The notes beneath the pieces were generated by a model. It was not told the origin of the DNA. It saw nothing but the letters and a program-made list of their open reading frames with translations, and searched no databases. Below, in pieces: positions 26,593 to 36,938 of a stretch of DNA of 64,000 bases. Position numbers and translations under genes: made by a program. The DNA is taken from the NCBI RefSeq assembly GCF_020193575.1, contig NZ_JADYVD010000023.1:43491-107490 (forward strand), in the 5' to 3' direction. Source of the stretch: Ensifer sp. IC4062. GTDB taxonomy: Bacteria; Pseudomonadota; Alphaproteobacteria; Rhizobiales; Rhizobiaceae. Every line of letters starts with the position of its first letter. Position 1 is the stretch's first letter.

Positions 26593-27621
26593 ATGCACGA
26601 TTTTCTGGGCGATCTGCTGGACAGAATTGAACAGACCGGCGCGAATTTTTCCTCCCGGGCCTACGGGATTGTCGGCGATGAGATCGTGGCGCTGCTCACC
26701 ATCATGTTCATTGCATATGTTGGCTACTACGGGCTCCAGCTCTTCATGGGAACGGCTCGCGTCAGCGTCAGCGAGATCATTGGCCGCGTAGCCCGTATGC
26801 TGATCATTCTGGCGCTGGTCAGGGAGTGGGACTATTTCAACACGCTTTTCTATTCCTGGCTGAACAACACGCCAGAGGACGTCGGCCGGGCGATCCTGAC
26901 CGCCACAGGCACCGGAAACACAGAGCCGACAAACGGCCTTTCGATGATCTGGAAGACGGCGAACGAGGCCGCTTCTGCCTTTGCGGAACAGTCCGGCTAT
27001 TTTGCGGTGCTCCCGTCCATGATCGGTTTTCTGATCATGCTTGCAGTGGCGGTTTTCATTGCTGTGGCTTTGGCGATCCTACTCCTTGCCAAGGTGATGA
27101 TGTGGGTGCTGATCGGGACCGCACCTATCTTCATCGGCTGCATGCTCTTCGAGCAGACAAGAGGCATGGGCGTCGCGTGGTTCCAGCAGGTGCTGATGTA
27201 TGCGCTGATCCCACTATTCGTCTACGTCGTGGCTGCATTCCTGATCGCAGCGATGGACCCCGAACTGACAAAGGTCACGAGCGCTGCAAACCAGCGCGAA
27301 CTTCAGCTTAGCGACATTTCCGCTTTCCTGCTGCTCTGCGCCGCAGGCGCATTTGTCCTCTTCAACATTCAGGTTCTCGCGCAGGGCATCACCGGTGGCG
27401 TGGCCGCCGGGCTCGGCAACGTAGCGCGCGCCGTTGGCCGATGGGCAGGCGTATCGGCACCAATATCCGCCCTGTCGGGAGGACAACGTCTGGCGAGGTC
27501 AATTGGCAACGCCGGGATGCAAGCCAGGGCACGCACCCAGGAAGGCATGAGAACCAACATTCGCAACGCCGCTGCTGAGGCGATGCAGAACCGCATTAGC
27601 AGCAACAGCATGCCGCGCTGA
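26593..27621 (+). CDS. virB6: VirB6/TrbL-type polytopic membrane channel protein
   Basis: This 342-residue protein has several hydrophobic segments: one in the first third, and a cluster including M-L-A-V-A-V-F-I-A-V-A-L-A-I-L-L-L-A, W-V-L-I-G-T-A-P-I-F-I-G, a VirB6 hallmark, and V-Y-V-V-A-A-F-L-I-A. The C-terminal tail is Ala/Arg-rich and likely cytoplasmic. VirB6 forms part of the inner-membrane conduit for DNA. It follows the lipoprotein gene by 15 bases. Confidence 0.9.
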   Translation: MHDFLGDLLDRIEQTGANFSSRAYGIVGDEIVALLTIMFIAYVGYYGLQLFMGTARVSVSEIIGRVARMLIILALVREWDYFNTLFYSWLNNTPEDVGRAILTATGTGNTEPTNGLSMIWKTANEAASAFAEQSGYFAVLPSMIGFLIMLAVAVFIAVALAILLLAKVMMWVLIGTAPIFIGCMLFEQTRGMGVAWFQQVLMYALIPLFVYVVAAFLIAAMDPELTKVTSAANQRELQLSDISAFLLLCAAGAFVLFNIQVLAQGITGGVAAGLGNVARAVGRWAGVSAPISALSGGQRLARSIGNAGMQARARTQEGMRTNIRNAAAEAMQNRISSNSMPR

Positions 27622-27659
27622 GGCGCGAACTTAAGGGCTAGATGTAAGGGCTAGAACGA

Positions 27660-28355
27660 ATGGCAGAAACGAATGACGCAGCTCTTCGGAGCTACTTTCA
27701 GGACGGTGATCGCTGGGAACAGGAGATCGTCAAAAAAGCCAAGCGATCGCGCTCGCTCGCATGGTTCGTCACAACGATTTTCGGCGCGATTACCCTGCTG
27801 TCGCTAACGGCATTGGTGATGCTCGTTCCGCTGAAGAGCTTTGAGCCGTACATCGTCGAGGTCGATAAGAACACCGGCTATATGGAGGTGAAGACCGGCC
27901 TCACCAGGTCTGCAAAACTGACCGACCAACAGGCGGTGACCCAAGCGAACGTCGTGCGCTATATCCGTTCTCGCGAAGGCTACGACCCCTTCGCGATCGA
28001 GCAGAATTTCGGCATCGCCGCCCTCCTCTCCACTGATGATGCGGCCCGCGAGCTGCAGGAGCTTTACAGCGCGGCCAATCCCAACAATCCCGCAAAGGTC
28101 CTCGGCAAGAACAAGAAGGTGACGGTCGACATCAAGTCCGTCACCTTCTCCAATGCAAGCACGGCCTTGGTCCGGTTTTCGACCACCGAAAAATCGGACA
28201 CGGATTCCATCGTCCGTCACTACATTTCGGTCGTTCGCTATCGCTATACGGACACGCCGGCGACCAACGAATGGCGCTTTGAGAACCCCTTGGGCTTCCA
28301 GGTCTACAACTACCGTCGCGATCAAGAAACGGTTACGCCCGGAGGTGAGGAATGA
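27660..28355 (+). CDS. virB8: VirB8-like assembly protein
   Basis: This 231-residue bitopic inner-membrane protein has a cytoplasmic N-terminus, one transmembrane helix (residues about 38-61) and a periplasmic domain with F-E-P-Y-I-V-E-V-D, then Y-I-R-S-R-E-G-Y-D, and at the end N-P-L-G-F-Q-V, a VirB8 signature. It nucleates assembly of the secretion channel. The preceding 38 bases contain a repeated AAGGGCTAGA (two copies 11 bases apart), probably slippage or a regulatory leftover. It overlaps virB9 by 4 bases. Confidence 0.92.
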   Translation: MAETNDAALRSYFQDGDRWEQEIVKKAKRSRSLAWFVTTIFGAITLLSLTALVMLVPLKSFEPYIVEVDKNTGYMEVKTGLTRSAKLTDQQAVTQANVVRYIRSREGYDPFAIEQNFGIAALLSTDDAARELQELYSAANPNNPAKVLGKNKKVTVDIKSVTFSNASTALVRFSTTEKSDTDSIVRHYISVVRYRYTDTPATNEWRFENPLGFQVYNYRRDQETVTPGGEE

Positions 28356-29161
28356 TCAAACGCCTCCTGCTTTCCGCGGCCTGCGCGGCCGCGGTGATGA
28401 CTCACGCCCATGCTGCGCAGGCACCTCGCCCGGGAAGCCTCGATTCGCGCGTAACCAGCGTCGTCTATCAGTCCAATAACGTGGTGAAGGTCTCTGCCAC
28501 CTACGGCATCTCCACCATGATCATCTTTGACGAGGACGAAAAGTTCGAAACGATCTCGCTAGGCGACACCGACAGTTGGCAGGTTGCCCCTTCCGAGAAG
28601 GGCAACATTCTGTTCGTGAAGCCGATCGCAAAGAACGTCGCCACCAACATGAATGTTGTGACCAGCAAGAGGATCTATTTCCTCGAGCTCAACGACCATG
28701 CTCCGTCCGATGGCAAGCAGGTGTTCGGGATCCGTTTCGTGTATCCGGAGAAGGAACTAAATACCGCGCTCCGAAAGGAAGCTGAGTACCGGGCGGCAAA
28801 CCCGAACATGTCGAATCTCGATAAGGCCAACGTCAACATCGACTATTCGTTTTCCGGTGATCCGGCGTTGAAGCCCTTGGTGATCTTCGACGACGGGAAA
28901 AAGACCTTCTTCAAGTTCGGCAGCCGGGTCCCGGCGATTTTTGCCGTCCAGGCCGACTTTTCCGAGACGCTGCGCAATTTCCGGAAGGAGGGCGAATACA
29001 TCGTCGTCGATGGTGTCGCGACGCAATACACGCTGCGCGAGGGCAATCAATGGACCTGCCTCTTTAACGTTCGCAAGCCCGACTTCGGCGCTCCGGATCC
29101 TGCCATTCTCGGTCCGGCTCCTGACACCAAGGCGACGAAACGTAGGAGGAGCGGCAACTAA
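28352..29161 (+). CDS. virB9: VirB9-like outer-membrane complex protein
   Basis: This 269-residue exported protein (signal peptide ending A-H-A-A-Q) has the VirB9/CagX pattern. The N-terminal domain has V-T-S-V-V-Y-Q-S-N-N-V and I-S-L-G-D-T-D-S-W-Q-V; the C-terminal domain has N-I-D-Y-S-F-S-G-D and F-F-K-F...P-A-I-F-A-V. With VirB7 and VirB10 it forms the core outer-membrane complex. It overlaps virB8 as ATGA and virB10 by one base (TAATG). Confidence 0.92.
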   Translation: MIKRLLLSAACAAAVMTHAHAAQAPRPGSLDSRVTSVVYQSNNVVKVSATYGISTMIIFDEDEKFETISLGDTDSWQVAPSEKGNILFVKPIAKNVATNMNVVTSKRIYFLELNDHAPSDGKQVFGIRFVYPEKELNTALRKEAEYRAANPNMSNLDKANVNIDYSFSGDPALKPLVIFDDGKKTFFKFGSRVPAIFAVQADFSETLRNFRKEGEYIVVDGVATQYTLREGNQWTCLFNVRKPDFGAPDPAILGPAPDTKATKRRRSGN

Positions 29162-30372
29162 TGAAGCGCAGCCCTGAACTTGAGGCCATGACGGCGGCCG
29201 ATGAAACGGCCGTCAGCAACAGACACGCTGGACGGAATCAAACCATCGGCATGGCTGCCCTACTCCTAGGGGGCGCTGTCGCCGCCTATTTCGTGCTTGC
29301 CACGGCCGGAGAAAAGCCGCGTGACGTCGCCGATAGCGATGAAGAGTTCCAGACGACCACCTTCCGGCCGCCGTCATTCGTACGTGAGCAAGAAGAGCCG
29401 AAGCCGGAAATAGAGCCTGCAGTCATCAATCTGCCCCCTCCTCCGGAGCCAGTTGAAGAAGAGCCCGCCGATACCACGGAGTTCAAGGTTCCACCGCCAC
29501 CAGAGGTCGTTGAAGCCACACCCGAGATTGCGCCTCTCGAAGAGTTTCCCGAACGCTATAAGTCGGGGCTGATCTCGCTTGATCAGAAAGGCAATGGCAA
29601 CGGCCACGGAGGCTTTCCAGGCGAAGACGAGTCCGGGCTCAGCGTTGCCGGCGAAGACCGTAACAGCAAGTACCTCGCTGCGGCCTCGAGTCTCGCCGAT
29701 CGGAGCGCAAAGGCGCGGCAGATCGAACGCATCGACGCCATGATCCCAGAAGGAACGTTAATCCCCGGCATCCTCGAGACCGCAATCAACAGCGATCTTC
29801 CCGGCCAGATTCGTGCGATCACGTCGCAGGACGTCTATTCCTTCGACGGGAGGCGCGTCCTCATCCCGACTGGAACGCGCCTCATTGGCGAATATCAGTC
29901 CGAGATTACCCGCGGACAAAAGCGCATTTTCGTCATCTGGACCCGGCTCATTCGCGATGATGGCGTGTCGGTGCGCCTCAATTCCATCGGCACGGATAGC
30001 TTGGGACGCTCGGGCTTGACCGGTCATGTCGACAACAAATGGCGCGAGCGGTTCGGCTCCGCGATCATGCTTTCGGTCGTCGGCGCCGGCGCCAGCTTCC
30101 TGACCGGCTACGGAAGCGACGAGGCGTTCGGCGACAACCACAGCGAGGCACAACGTGGCGAGGAGCTCGCCCGCGAAACCATCGCCGAGACGTTCTCGGA
30201 TATGGCGAACCAAGCCTTCAGCGAAAACCTTCGTATTCCTCCCACCATCAGCGTCAGCCAGGGCGAGCGGATCTTTGTCTACGTGCGCCAGGACCTCGAT
30301 TTTAGCGCCATGTATGACGACCCGGTCACCGAAGCGATGAAGGAGATTCAACGTGAACGTCGCCGCAGGTAA
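29161..30372 (+). CDS. virB10: VirB10-like channel scaffold protein
   Basis: This 403-residue protein has a cytoplasmic N-terminus, a transmembrane helix (residues about 34-48), and a Pro/Glu-rich linker with P-P-P-P-E-P and P-P-P-P-E repeats across the periplasm. The C-terminal TrbI domain has I-P-E-G-T-L-I-P-G-I-L, I-P-T-G-T-R-L-I-G and the ending R-I-F-V-Y-V-R-Q-D-L-D-F. It couples ATPase energy to channel opening. The virB11 start lies within its last codons. Confidence 0.93.
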   Translation: MKRSPELEAMTAADETAVSNRHAGRNQTIGMAALLLGGAVAAYFVLATAGEKPRDVADSDEEFQTTTFRPPSFVREQEEPKPEIEPAVINLPPPPEPVEEEPADTTEFKVPPPPEVVEATPEIAPLEEFPERYKSGLISLDQKGNGNGHGGFPGEDESGLSVAGEDRNSKYLAAASSLADRSAKARQIERIDAMIPEGTLIPGILETAINSDLPGQIRAITSQDVYSFDGRRVLIPTGTRLIGEYQSEITRGQKRIFVIWTRLIRDDGVSVRLNSIGTDSLGRSGLTGHVDNKWRERFGSAIMLSVVGAGASFLTGYGSDEAFGDNHSEAQRGEELARETIAETFSDMANQAFSENLRIPPTISVSQGERIFVYVRQDLDFSAMYDDPVTEAMKEIQRERRRR

Positions 30373-31381
30373 CACCACTACGATCCGACGCGATCCCCAT
30401 TACTTCCTCAACCGCGCTCTTGAACCGATCAGGGAATTTCTTGACGATCCGAGGGTGGTGGAAATCGCCGTCAACAAACCGGGCCATGTCTATGTGGAAC
30501 GGTTTGGCGCCGATTACATGGAGCATCATCGAAGCGACGCCCTGACGGGTGATGAAATCCAGAACATCGGCGAGCGTGTTGCGGCTGCCACGAACCAGTT
30601 CATCAGCCGCTCGAGGCCGATCCTCAGCGCCGCGCTTCCGACCGGCGAGCGTATCCAGATCGTCTTGCCGCCGGCGGCACCCGAAGGTGGCTCGATCTCG
30701 ATCCGCAAGCAGGTGGTCAATAACTTCACGCTCGAGGAGTATCGCGACAACGGTTCGCTCGATAAGGTCTCTGTGGCCGTCGGCGGCCTCAGCGACATTG
30801 ATCGCGAGCTGATAGGGCATCTGCGCGCCAATCGGATCTACGATTTCATCCATACCGCCATCACCAAGCGGGTTTCTATCCTGATCAGTGGCGGCACTTC
30901 CTCTGGCAAAACGACCTTCCTCAATGCCTGCCTGAAGAGCGTCGATCCGCATGAGCGGATCATCACGCTCGAGGACACGCGAGAGCTCTTCCCACCGCAA
31001 GCAAATGCCGTTCACCTGATCGCGTCGAAGGGCGACCAGGGCACAGCGGACGTGACCATTCAAAGCCTGCTCGAGTCATCCCTACGCATGCGGCCGGATC
31101 GCCTGTTCGTCGGTGAAATTCGGGGTGCAGAGGCCTTTTCCTTCCTCCGGGCAATCAACACCGGCCATCCCGGCAGCATGTCGACGGTTCACGCCGATAC
31201 GCCGATGGGTGCTTATGAACAGCTCGCCATGATGATGCAGCAAGCCGGTATGTCGGCGGGTTTTTCGAAGCAGGATCTGATGTCCTATATCCAGATGGTC
31301 ATCCCGATCGTCATCCAGCTCCGCCGTGACGGCGGCAAGCGCGGGGTCTCTGAGATCTTCTTCGCCCGGGATGAGTCATGA
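30353..31381 (+). CDS. virB11: VirB11-type secretion ATPase
   Basis: This 342-residue hexameric traffic ATPase has Walker A G-G-T-S-S-G-K-T-T near residue 180, an Asp box, Walker B near L-F-V-G-E-I-R-G, and the His box G-H-P-G-S-M-S-T-V-H-A. It switches the system between pilus assembly and substrate transfer. The start is GTG at 30353, overlapping virB10 by 20 bases, with AAGGAG seven bases upstream. Its last bases overlap the virD4 start. Confidence 0.93.
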   Translation: MNVAAGNTTTIRRDPHYFLNRALEPIREFLDDPRVVEIAVNKPGHVYVERFGADYMEHHRSDALTGDEIQNIGERVAAATNQFISRSRPILSAALPTGERIQIVLPPAAPEGGSISIRKQVVNNFTLEEYRDNGSLDKVSVAVGGLSDIDRELIGHLRANRIYDFIHTAITKRVSILISGGTSSGKTTFLNACLKSVDPHERIITLEDTRELFPPQANAVHLIASKGDQGTADVTIQSLLESSLRMRPDRLFVGEIRGAEAFSFLRAINTGHPGSMSTVHADTPMGAYEQLAMMMQQAGMSAGFSKQDLMSYIQMVIPIVIQLRRDGGKRGVSEIFFARDES

Positions 31382-33474
31382 TGAAGCAGCTCCAGGCTTT
31401 CTACCTGCTCTTTTGCGTCGGGATAGCGTTCGTTGTCTGGATGCTCGGGTATGGCCTTGGGCTTCAGCTCTTCTACAAGGACGGTCGGATCCTCGAAACG
31501 ACGATCACGAGCAATCCCTTCGCTCCGATTCAACAGTTCTGGCAGCACAAAACGAGCCCTGCCCTGCAGAAGGTCGCGCTTGGTTCGATGGTGCCGGCGC
31601 TGCTGGTGGCGGGCCTTGTCGCATACATCGGCCTGAAGCCGACGAGCAGCCCATTGGGTGATGCCGCCTTTCAGGACATAACTTCGCTTCGGCGCGGGAA
31701 ATGGTTCCGCAAACAGGGCCATATCTTCGGGCGGATCGGACGGAACATTCTCCGCTCCAAGGACGATCGGCATCATCTGATCATAGGCCCGACGCGCTCC
31801 GGTAAAGGTGCGGGCTATGTGATCCCCAATGCGCTGATGCATCAAGGCTCGATGATCGTTACCGATCTCAAGGGCGAAGTGTTCAAGGCGACGGCGGGTT
31901 ATCGCCGGCAGAACGGCAGCCAGGTTTTCCTATTTGCGCCGGGCTCCGAAAAGACCAACAGCTATAACCCGCTGGACTTTATCCGGCCGGAGCGCGGCAA
32001 TCGTACGACCGACATTCAAAACATCGCCAGCATTCTTGTGCCCGAGAACACGGAATCGGAAAATTCGGTCTGGCAAGCGACCGCGCAACAGGTCCTTGCC
32101 GGCGCGATCAGCTACATCACGGAAAGCCACTTCTACAAAGACCGGCGCAACCTCGCAGAGGTCAATTCCTTTTTTAACAGCGGCGTCGATCTCCAGGCGC
32201 TCATGAAATACATCAAGGAAAAAGAGCCCTACCTTTCGAAGTTCACCGTCGAGAGCTTCAATTCCTACATCGCCCTATCGGAACGCGCCGCCGCCTCTGC
32301 TCTCTTGGACATTCAAAAGGCGATGCGGCCTTTCAAGAACGAGCGGATCGTTGCCGCGACCAATGTCACTGACATGGATCTTCGCGCAATGAAGCGTCGG
32401 CCGATCTCGATCTACCTGGCGCCGAACATCACCGACATCACCCTGCTGCGCCCCCTCCTGACCCTGTTCGTGCAGCAGGTAATGGATATTCTCACGCTCG
32501 AGCACGATCCTAATTCCCTCCCCGTCTACTTTTTGCTCGACGAGTTCCGGCAGTTAAAGCGGATGGACGAGATCATGACCAAGCTACCTTATGTAGCTGG
32601 CTATAACATCAAACTCGCATTCATAATCCAGGATCTGAAGAACCTCGACGAGATCTACGGAGAAACGTCCCGCCATTCCCTGCTCGGCAATTGTGGCTAT
32701 CAGCTCGTCCTCGGCGCCAACGACCAGGCCACAGCCGAGTACGCATCCCGCGCGCTCGGAAAGCGCACGATCCGCTACCAATCGGAATCCCGCACGATCG
32801 AACTGATGGGCCTGCCTCGCCGCACGAAGGTAGAGCAGATTCGCGAACGCGATCTGATGATGCCGCAGGAGGTCCGGCAAATGCCGGAGAACAAGATGAT
32901 CCTGCTCATCGAAGGACAACGGCCGATCTTTGGGGAAAAGCTTCGCTTCTTCCAAACACAGCCCTTCAAATCAGCCGAGGCGTTTTCTCAGGCTAACATT
33001 CCGCAAGTGCCGGAAGTCGATTATCTGTCACCGAAGCCCGTTCCGGCGACAACTCCAGAATATGCCAAGGGGGGATATCCTTCCGTCGAAATACCCTCTG
33101 CGCAGGCGAAAGAGGAGAAGCCTTTGACGACGGCCGCGGCGGAGGCAGCTCCGATCAACGCAGAACCTGCGGCAGACGAGAAAGCTGCAGCACCTGCCAA
33201 ACGCACCGTCAATAAAAAGGCGCTGCGCCCGAAGCCTAAGGCGACTGCTGCAAACACGGGTGGTGCGGAAGCATCTGCAAGCCTCGATGCAATGGAAGCC
33301 CGGATAAAGGCCATCGAGGAAGGCCTCAAACCAAAGGCCGCGCAGCTCAAAGAAGTGGTCGAGACGAAAGCTGAGAAGCTTGGCGACAAGTCCCCGACCA
33401 AGCGCCGCAACATCATGGACATCTTCAGCGCGACGATACCTGATCCAGTCGACGTTGGAATGCCGGCCGAATAG
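31378..33474 (+). CDS. virD4: VirD4/TraG-type coupling protein
   Basis: This 698-residue coupling protein has two N-terminal transmembrane helices (residues about 9-29 and 65-82), Walker A G-P-T-R-S-G-K-G near residue 137 and Walker B Y-F-L-L-D-E-F near residue 382. It recruits the relaxase-DNA complex to the channel. The last 130 residues are an Ala/Pro/Lys/Glu-rich tail, followed by a short helical end, which may contact accessory factors. The gene overlaps virB11 as ATGA and closes the operon. Confidence 0.93.
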   Translation: MMKQLQAFYLLFCVGIAFVVWMLGYGLGLQLFYKDGRILETTITSNPFAPIQQFWQHKTSPALQKVALGSMVPALLVAGLVAYIGLKPTSSPLGDAAFQDITSLRRGKWFRKQGHIFGRIGRNILRSKDDRHHLIIGPTRSGKGAGYVIPNALMHQGSMIVTDLKGEVFKATAGYRRQNGSQVFLFAPGSEKTNSYNPLDFIRPERGNRTTDIQNIASILVPENTESENSVWQATAQQVLAGAISYITESHFYKDRRNLAEVNSFFNSGVDLQALMKYIKEKEPYLSKFTVESFNSYIALSERAAASALLDIQKAMRPFKNERIVAATNVTDMDLRAMKRRPISIYLAPNITDITLLRPLLTLFVQQVMDILTLEHDPNSLPVYFLLDEFRQLKRMDEIMTKLPYVAGYNIKLAFIIQDLKNLDEIYGETSRHSLLGNCGYQLVLGANDQATAEYASRALGKRTIRYQSESRTIELMGLPRRTKVEQIRERDLMMPQEVRQMPENKMILLIEGQRPIFGEKLRFFQTQPFKSAEAFSQANIPQVPEVDYLSPKPVPATTPEYAKGGYPSVEIPSAQAKEEKPLTTAAAEAAPINAEPAADEKAAAPAKRTVNKKALRPKPKATAANTGGAEASASLDAMEARIKAIEEGLKPKAAQLKEVVETKAEKLGDKSPTKRRNIMDIFSATIPDPVDVGMPAE

Positions 33475-33806
33475 CTGTGAGGAGACCGCTTCCGGACCCG
33501 TTCCGGTCATTCGCAACAGACCCGCGAACGGCTCGACTGAGCCCGAAAACAACCTTCCGGCCACGGTTCACGAACGACCGCTTTGCGCCCCCAAATCGGA
33601 CCTCTGGCAAGCCGGCGCTAAACCCCAAAAGCGGGCACTGTGCCAATCACGACAGCATCAATACGTTGGAATGGAGCAGAGGCGCGTCCTCGAGCTAGTG
33701 AATGGCCTCCCCGTGCCCGCATTGCCTCTAAAGGCCGGACCGGGGGGTAATCTTCAAGGCTGTGTTTGTTGAATAGCGACCTCCTACCCGCCCCAACTGT
33801 CGGAGG
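33475..33806. other. Intergenic stretch after virD4
   Basis: Open frames occur on both strands but none has a ribosome site or family-like sequence, and several are shadows of each other. I see no gene, clear terminator or repeat here. The region separates the transfer operon from the convergent helicase gene. Confidence 0.4.
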
Positions 33807-36800
33807 TCACTTCGAGCAGAATATCTTCAGTTGCACTCCTACGGATTGGCATGCCGAGTACGCCGACACAACCAAGTGGTAAAACTGGAGGACATGAGCA
33901 CGCGGCGGCTTCTCCTTGAATGCTGCCTGCAACTTCGAGCGTGATAGCATTCCGCCGGCGCAGACTAGCCAGATCGATCTTTCCGCTCCCGGGCTGCGTT
34001 TTGCCCTGGAGAGCATTGACCTGAACCCTTGCGACCCAGGACCGGCGCGTCTGCGTGGTACGTGATCCGTGAGCTTGTCCGCGGTAAGAATCCAATCGCT
34101 GTCGAACTTTCTGGGGCTACCCGGCAGATCCGCGCCGTCACTCTTTAGGTACGCTAGGTTTTTCAGCCCTTGCCCCGAGACATCATAGAATGCGGACGTA
34201 GAAACACCTGCCTCGCCGCCCTTGTGTTTGCAGACCAGAAAGGCGACTCGCTGACGTTCATGGGTGTCGTCAACACCGATGAAGTCCCCGGCTTCCGTTC
34301 CCAGATCGTCGCAGACCACTGCAGGAAAAGTTGTCCCAAACGAATTGTCTCCTCGCCCTTCCACTACTTGGTCGTCGACGAAACGGAACAGCGAGCCCTC
34401 CCTCCAAGTATCCAGATGCTCACCCGCAGGCGTGCCCTTCTCGGAAGTTATTGCCCCCAATTCATCAACTGCCGTCACGAGATCGAGCACCAGTCGCGCA
34501 GCCCCGTTCGGATCAGCCAGATCAAGGTCCAGCGAGTAGAAATCTCCGTCGACGTAGGCGTGGCGATGATCGGCGGTTATGACCCTGAACGCCTGGAGCT
34601 GGTTAAGACGCTTGGTCAGTGAGGCCTTCGCGTCCGTGTTGGCCTTTACCTGGCTCAAGGTCGACGACGTGAGCCAGTACTTCTTCTTCTTCCTGTCCCA
34701 GCGAATCCAGACGGTGTGAACCTTACCGTCGAGGTGGACCTCAAATCGATATGGCCCCGGCGCTTTGGGCGCCGGGTCGGGGACGACATCGACGCAGAGG
34801 CCATCCGGGTCGATCGTCACCTCCTTGCCTCCGACTGAGAACTGCTCGGCCAATTCCTGCATGTCGATGAGAATGTTCACCGGGGTGGTGTCCGCGGGAA
34901 TCGCCGCCGGAAGCGCGAAGCGCTTGAACAACGACGCCGCGGCTGGTTGAAGCTCCAATTCCTGATCGATCTGGTCGCACCACTCCGCGAACTCGCTGGC
35001 GGTCACCTCATATCCGTCACCGTCTCGCACTCGCCCGAGAGAGAATCCCACCGCACGTCGAGTCCGCTGCACCCAACCGGCAGCCCTGGTGATCACGTTC
35101 ATGTGCTCGCCCATGAAAGCTCCCGATCGCCCAAGTGACCGGGCGGACAAGGTCCGGCCGCGAAGAGCCAAGGGTCCGAGGTCGGTGTTCTTGACTGCAA
35201 GGAACGATATTGCGTTGGCGCTCTCCTCCGGAAGCAATGACTGAAGGTTGAGGGGGCTGACGCGCGCGCCTACGTGCTCCAATTCGTCAATCCAAAGACC
35301 AGCGCTATCGTAGAAATACAGCCGCCTGCCGGAGACCGCATAGATCGTTACGTCGAGCGATGCGGTCTGGAACAAGGACTCGGCCAGGAATGGCGTCTGA
35401 GTAAGTCCGAGCGACACATGATAGCGGCAGGCCTTCCCAGGTACGGCGCCAAGTTGATGCTGGTACCGATCCTCCTCCTCCAAACGCGCGCTGACATCGG
35501 ATGCGAAATCATTGAGGTCGAACCCGGGATCAATTTCATAGACGAGTGCCGACCTAGGAAAGCGTAGGTCCGGGGAAAGATCCGTGTTCTCAAGGTCGAG
35601 CCGCTCACGAAACTTGCCTCCAATGTAGTCGAATTCCGGTAACACCTCCACGATCTTCCCAAGTACTTCCTGCCCGTTGCGTATAGGCGGTTTGCCGCCG
35701 TTCTTGATGCAAGCCTGATCGTAGCGGAGAAAGCTCTTCCATTGAGCATCGACGCCGTCGCCGGTCCTAGCGAGTACCCTTGCCCGCTCTGCCTGACGCC
35801 CCAGTTCGCCAGCGGGCTGGCGGGTAAGCCTTCCGATCTGTTGCACCAGCATTCTAGTGCTTGTGAACGGCTCGAATACCGCGAGTATCGTGCAGTCAGG
35901 ATCATCGATGCCTTCCACTAGCATGAACTGGTGGATCAAAAAGTGTTCGTTCCGCCCCTTCAGCGATGGCACTGAGCTTCTGCGCAGGGCCCCCACTTCG
36001 CCGCTGTCGGAGAAGTTGTTGTGCATCGCGAGGACGCCATCGTCGCGGCCATCGAGGGCTAGGACAAAGGCATCGAACAGGTCGCTTACAGTGGACTCGC
36101 TGGCTGCGCGAACGATCACCTTGCAGCCATGGTCGAAAACGCCGTCGCGGATCAATCGATCACGCTCTTCGACGACCTGCTTAGCGAACAGGTGGGTGTC
36201 CACCGCCAACGGTCGCTCTTCGATCTTGACTCCTCGAATAAGGGCCTCGTCCACTGCGGCGTCGAACGACAGGAAATGCATGTGATCGTCATCGACGTTG
36301 AACACCTTCAGATCGCCGCGAAACGGAGTGGCACTGAACAGCACGGTCGGAACACCGAAGCCACGAACAACCTTTGCCCAGATCGGCGCTGGCTCTCGAT
36401 GCCCTTCGTCAAAAAGGACAGTGCCGACACTACCAGCCAGTTTGTGGATCGCATCTTCGGCGTAGATCTGCTGGATCGCCTGGATTGTTGCGACGATGAC
36501 CACTCGACCTTAACCCGCTGCGGTGAGGTTAGCAGCGAGAGCGTCGATCGATCCTGGCAGCGCTTGATACACATGTTCGGGAGCCCACTTCCCAGAAGCA
36601 TCTATGCGCGCCCAGAAGTCGTTGCGCAGCTCTTCGATTAGCTGTTCGACCAAGGCAGCAGAGGGGCAGACCACCAACACGGCCGAACTGGCTGCGCGGC
36701 GTGATGCCAATACCGCCATCACCCCCGTCTTGCCCGTGCCGGTCGGCATGTGCACCAGACAACTTTTCCGGCTCTTGGAGTCGAAGTACTGTTCGCAGCG

Positions 36801-36938
36801 ATCGATTGCAGCGCGCTGGTGCGGCCACAGCTTCAACGTTGAAGGATCAAGATCCAATGGCCCCCCGTGCCTCGAATGCGCAACGAGAGCTCGCTCTTGG
36901 TTTCCTTCCGTGAAGGAAGCTCGTGACCTCTCATTCAT
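33807..36938 (-). pseudogene. DEAD/DEAH-box (SF2) helicase gene interrupted by an in-frame stop
   Basis: One continuous frame encodes about 1043 residues, broken by a single TAA at 36510-36512. Upstream of the stop are the N-terminus and motif I (M-P-T-G-T-G-K-T). Directly downstream, in the same frame, come I-V-A-T-I-Q (Ib-like), D-E-G-H (motif II), F-S-A-T-P-F (III) and Q-Q-I-G-R-L-T-R-Q (VI). The C-terminal half has no recognised domain. The 142-residue upstream product would lack motifs II-VI. A GTG at 36503 could start the 898-residue downstream part, but it would lack Walker A. Readthrough or a sequencing error cannot be excluded. The stop falls within the helicase core, so activity is probably lost. 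Confidence 0.75.
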
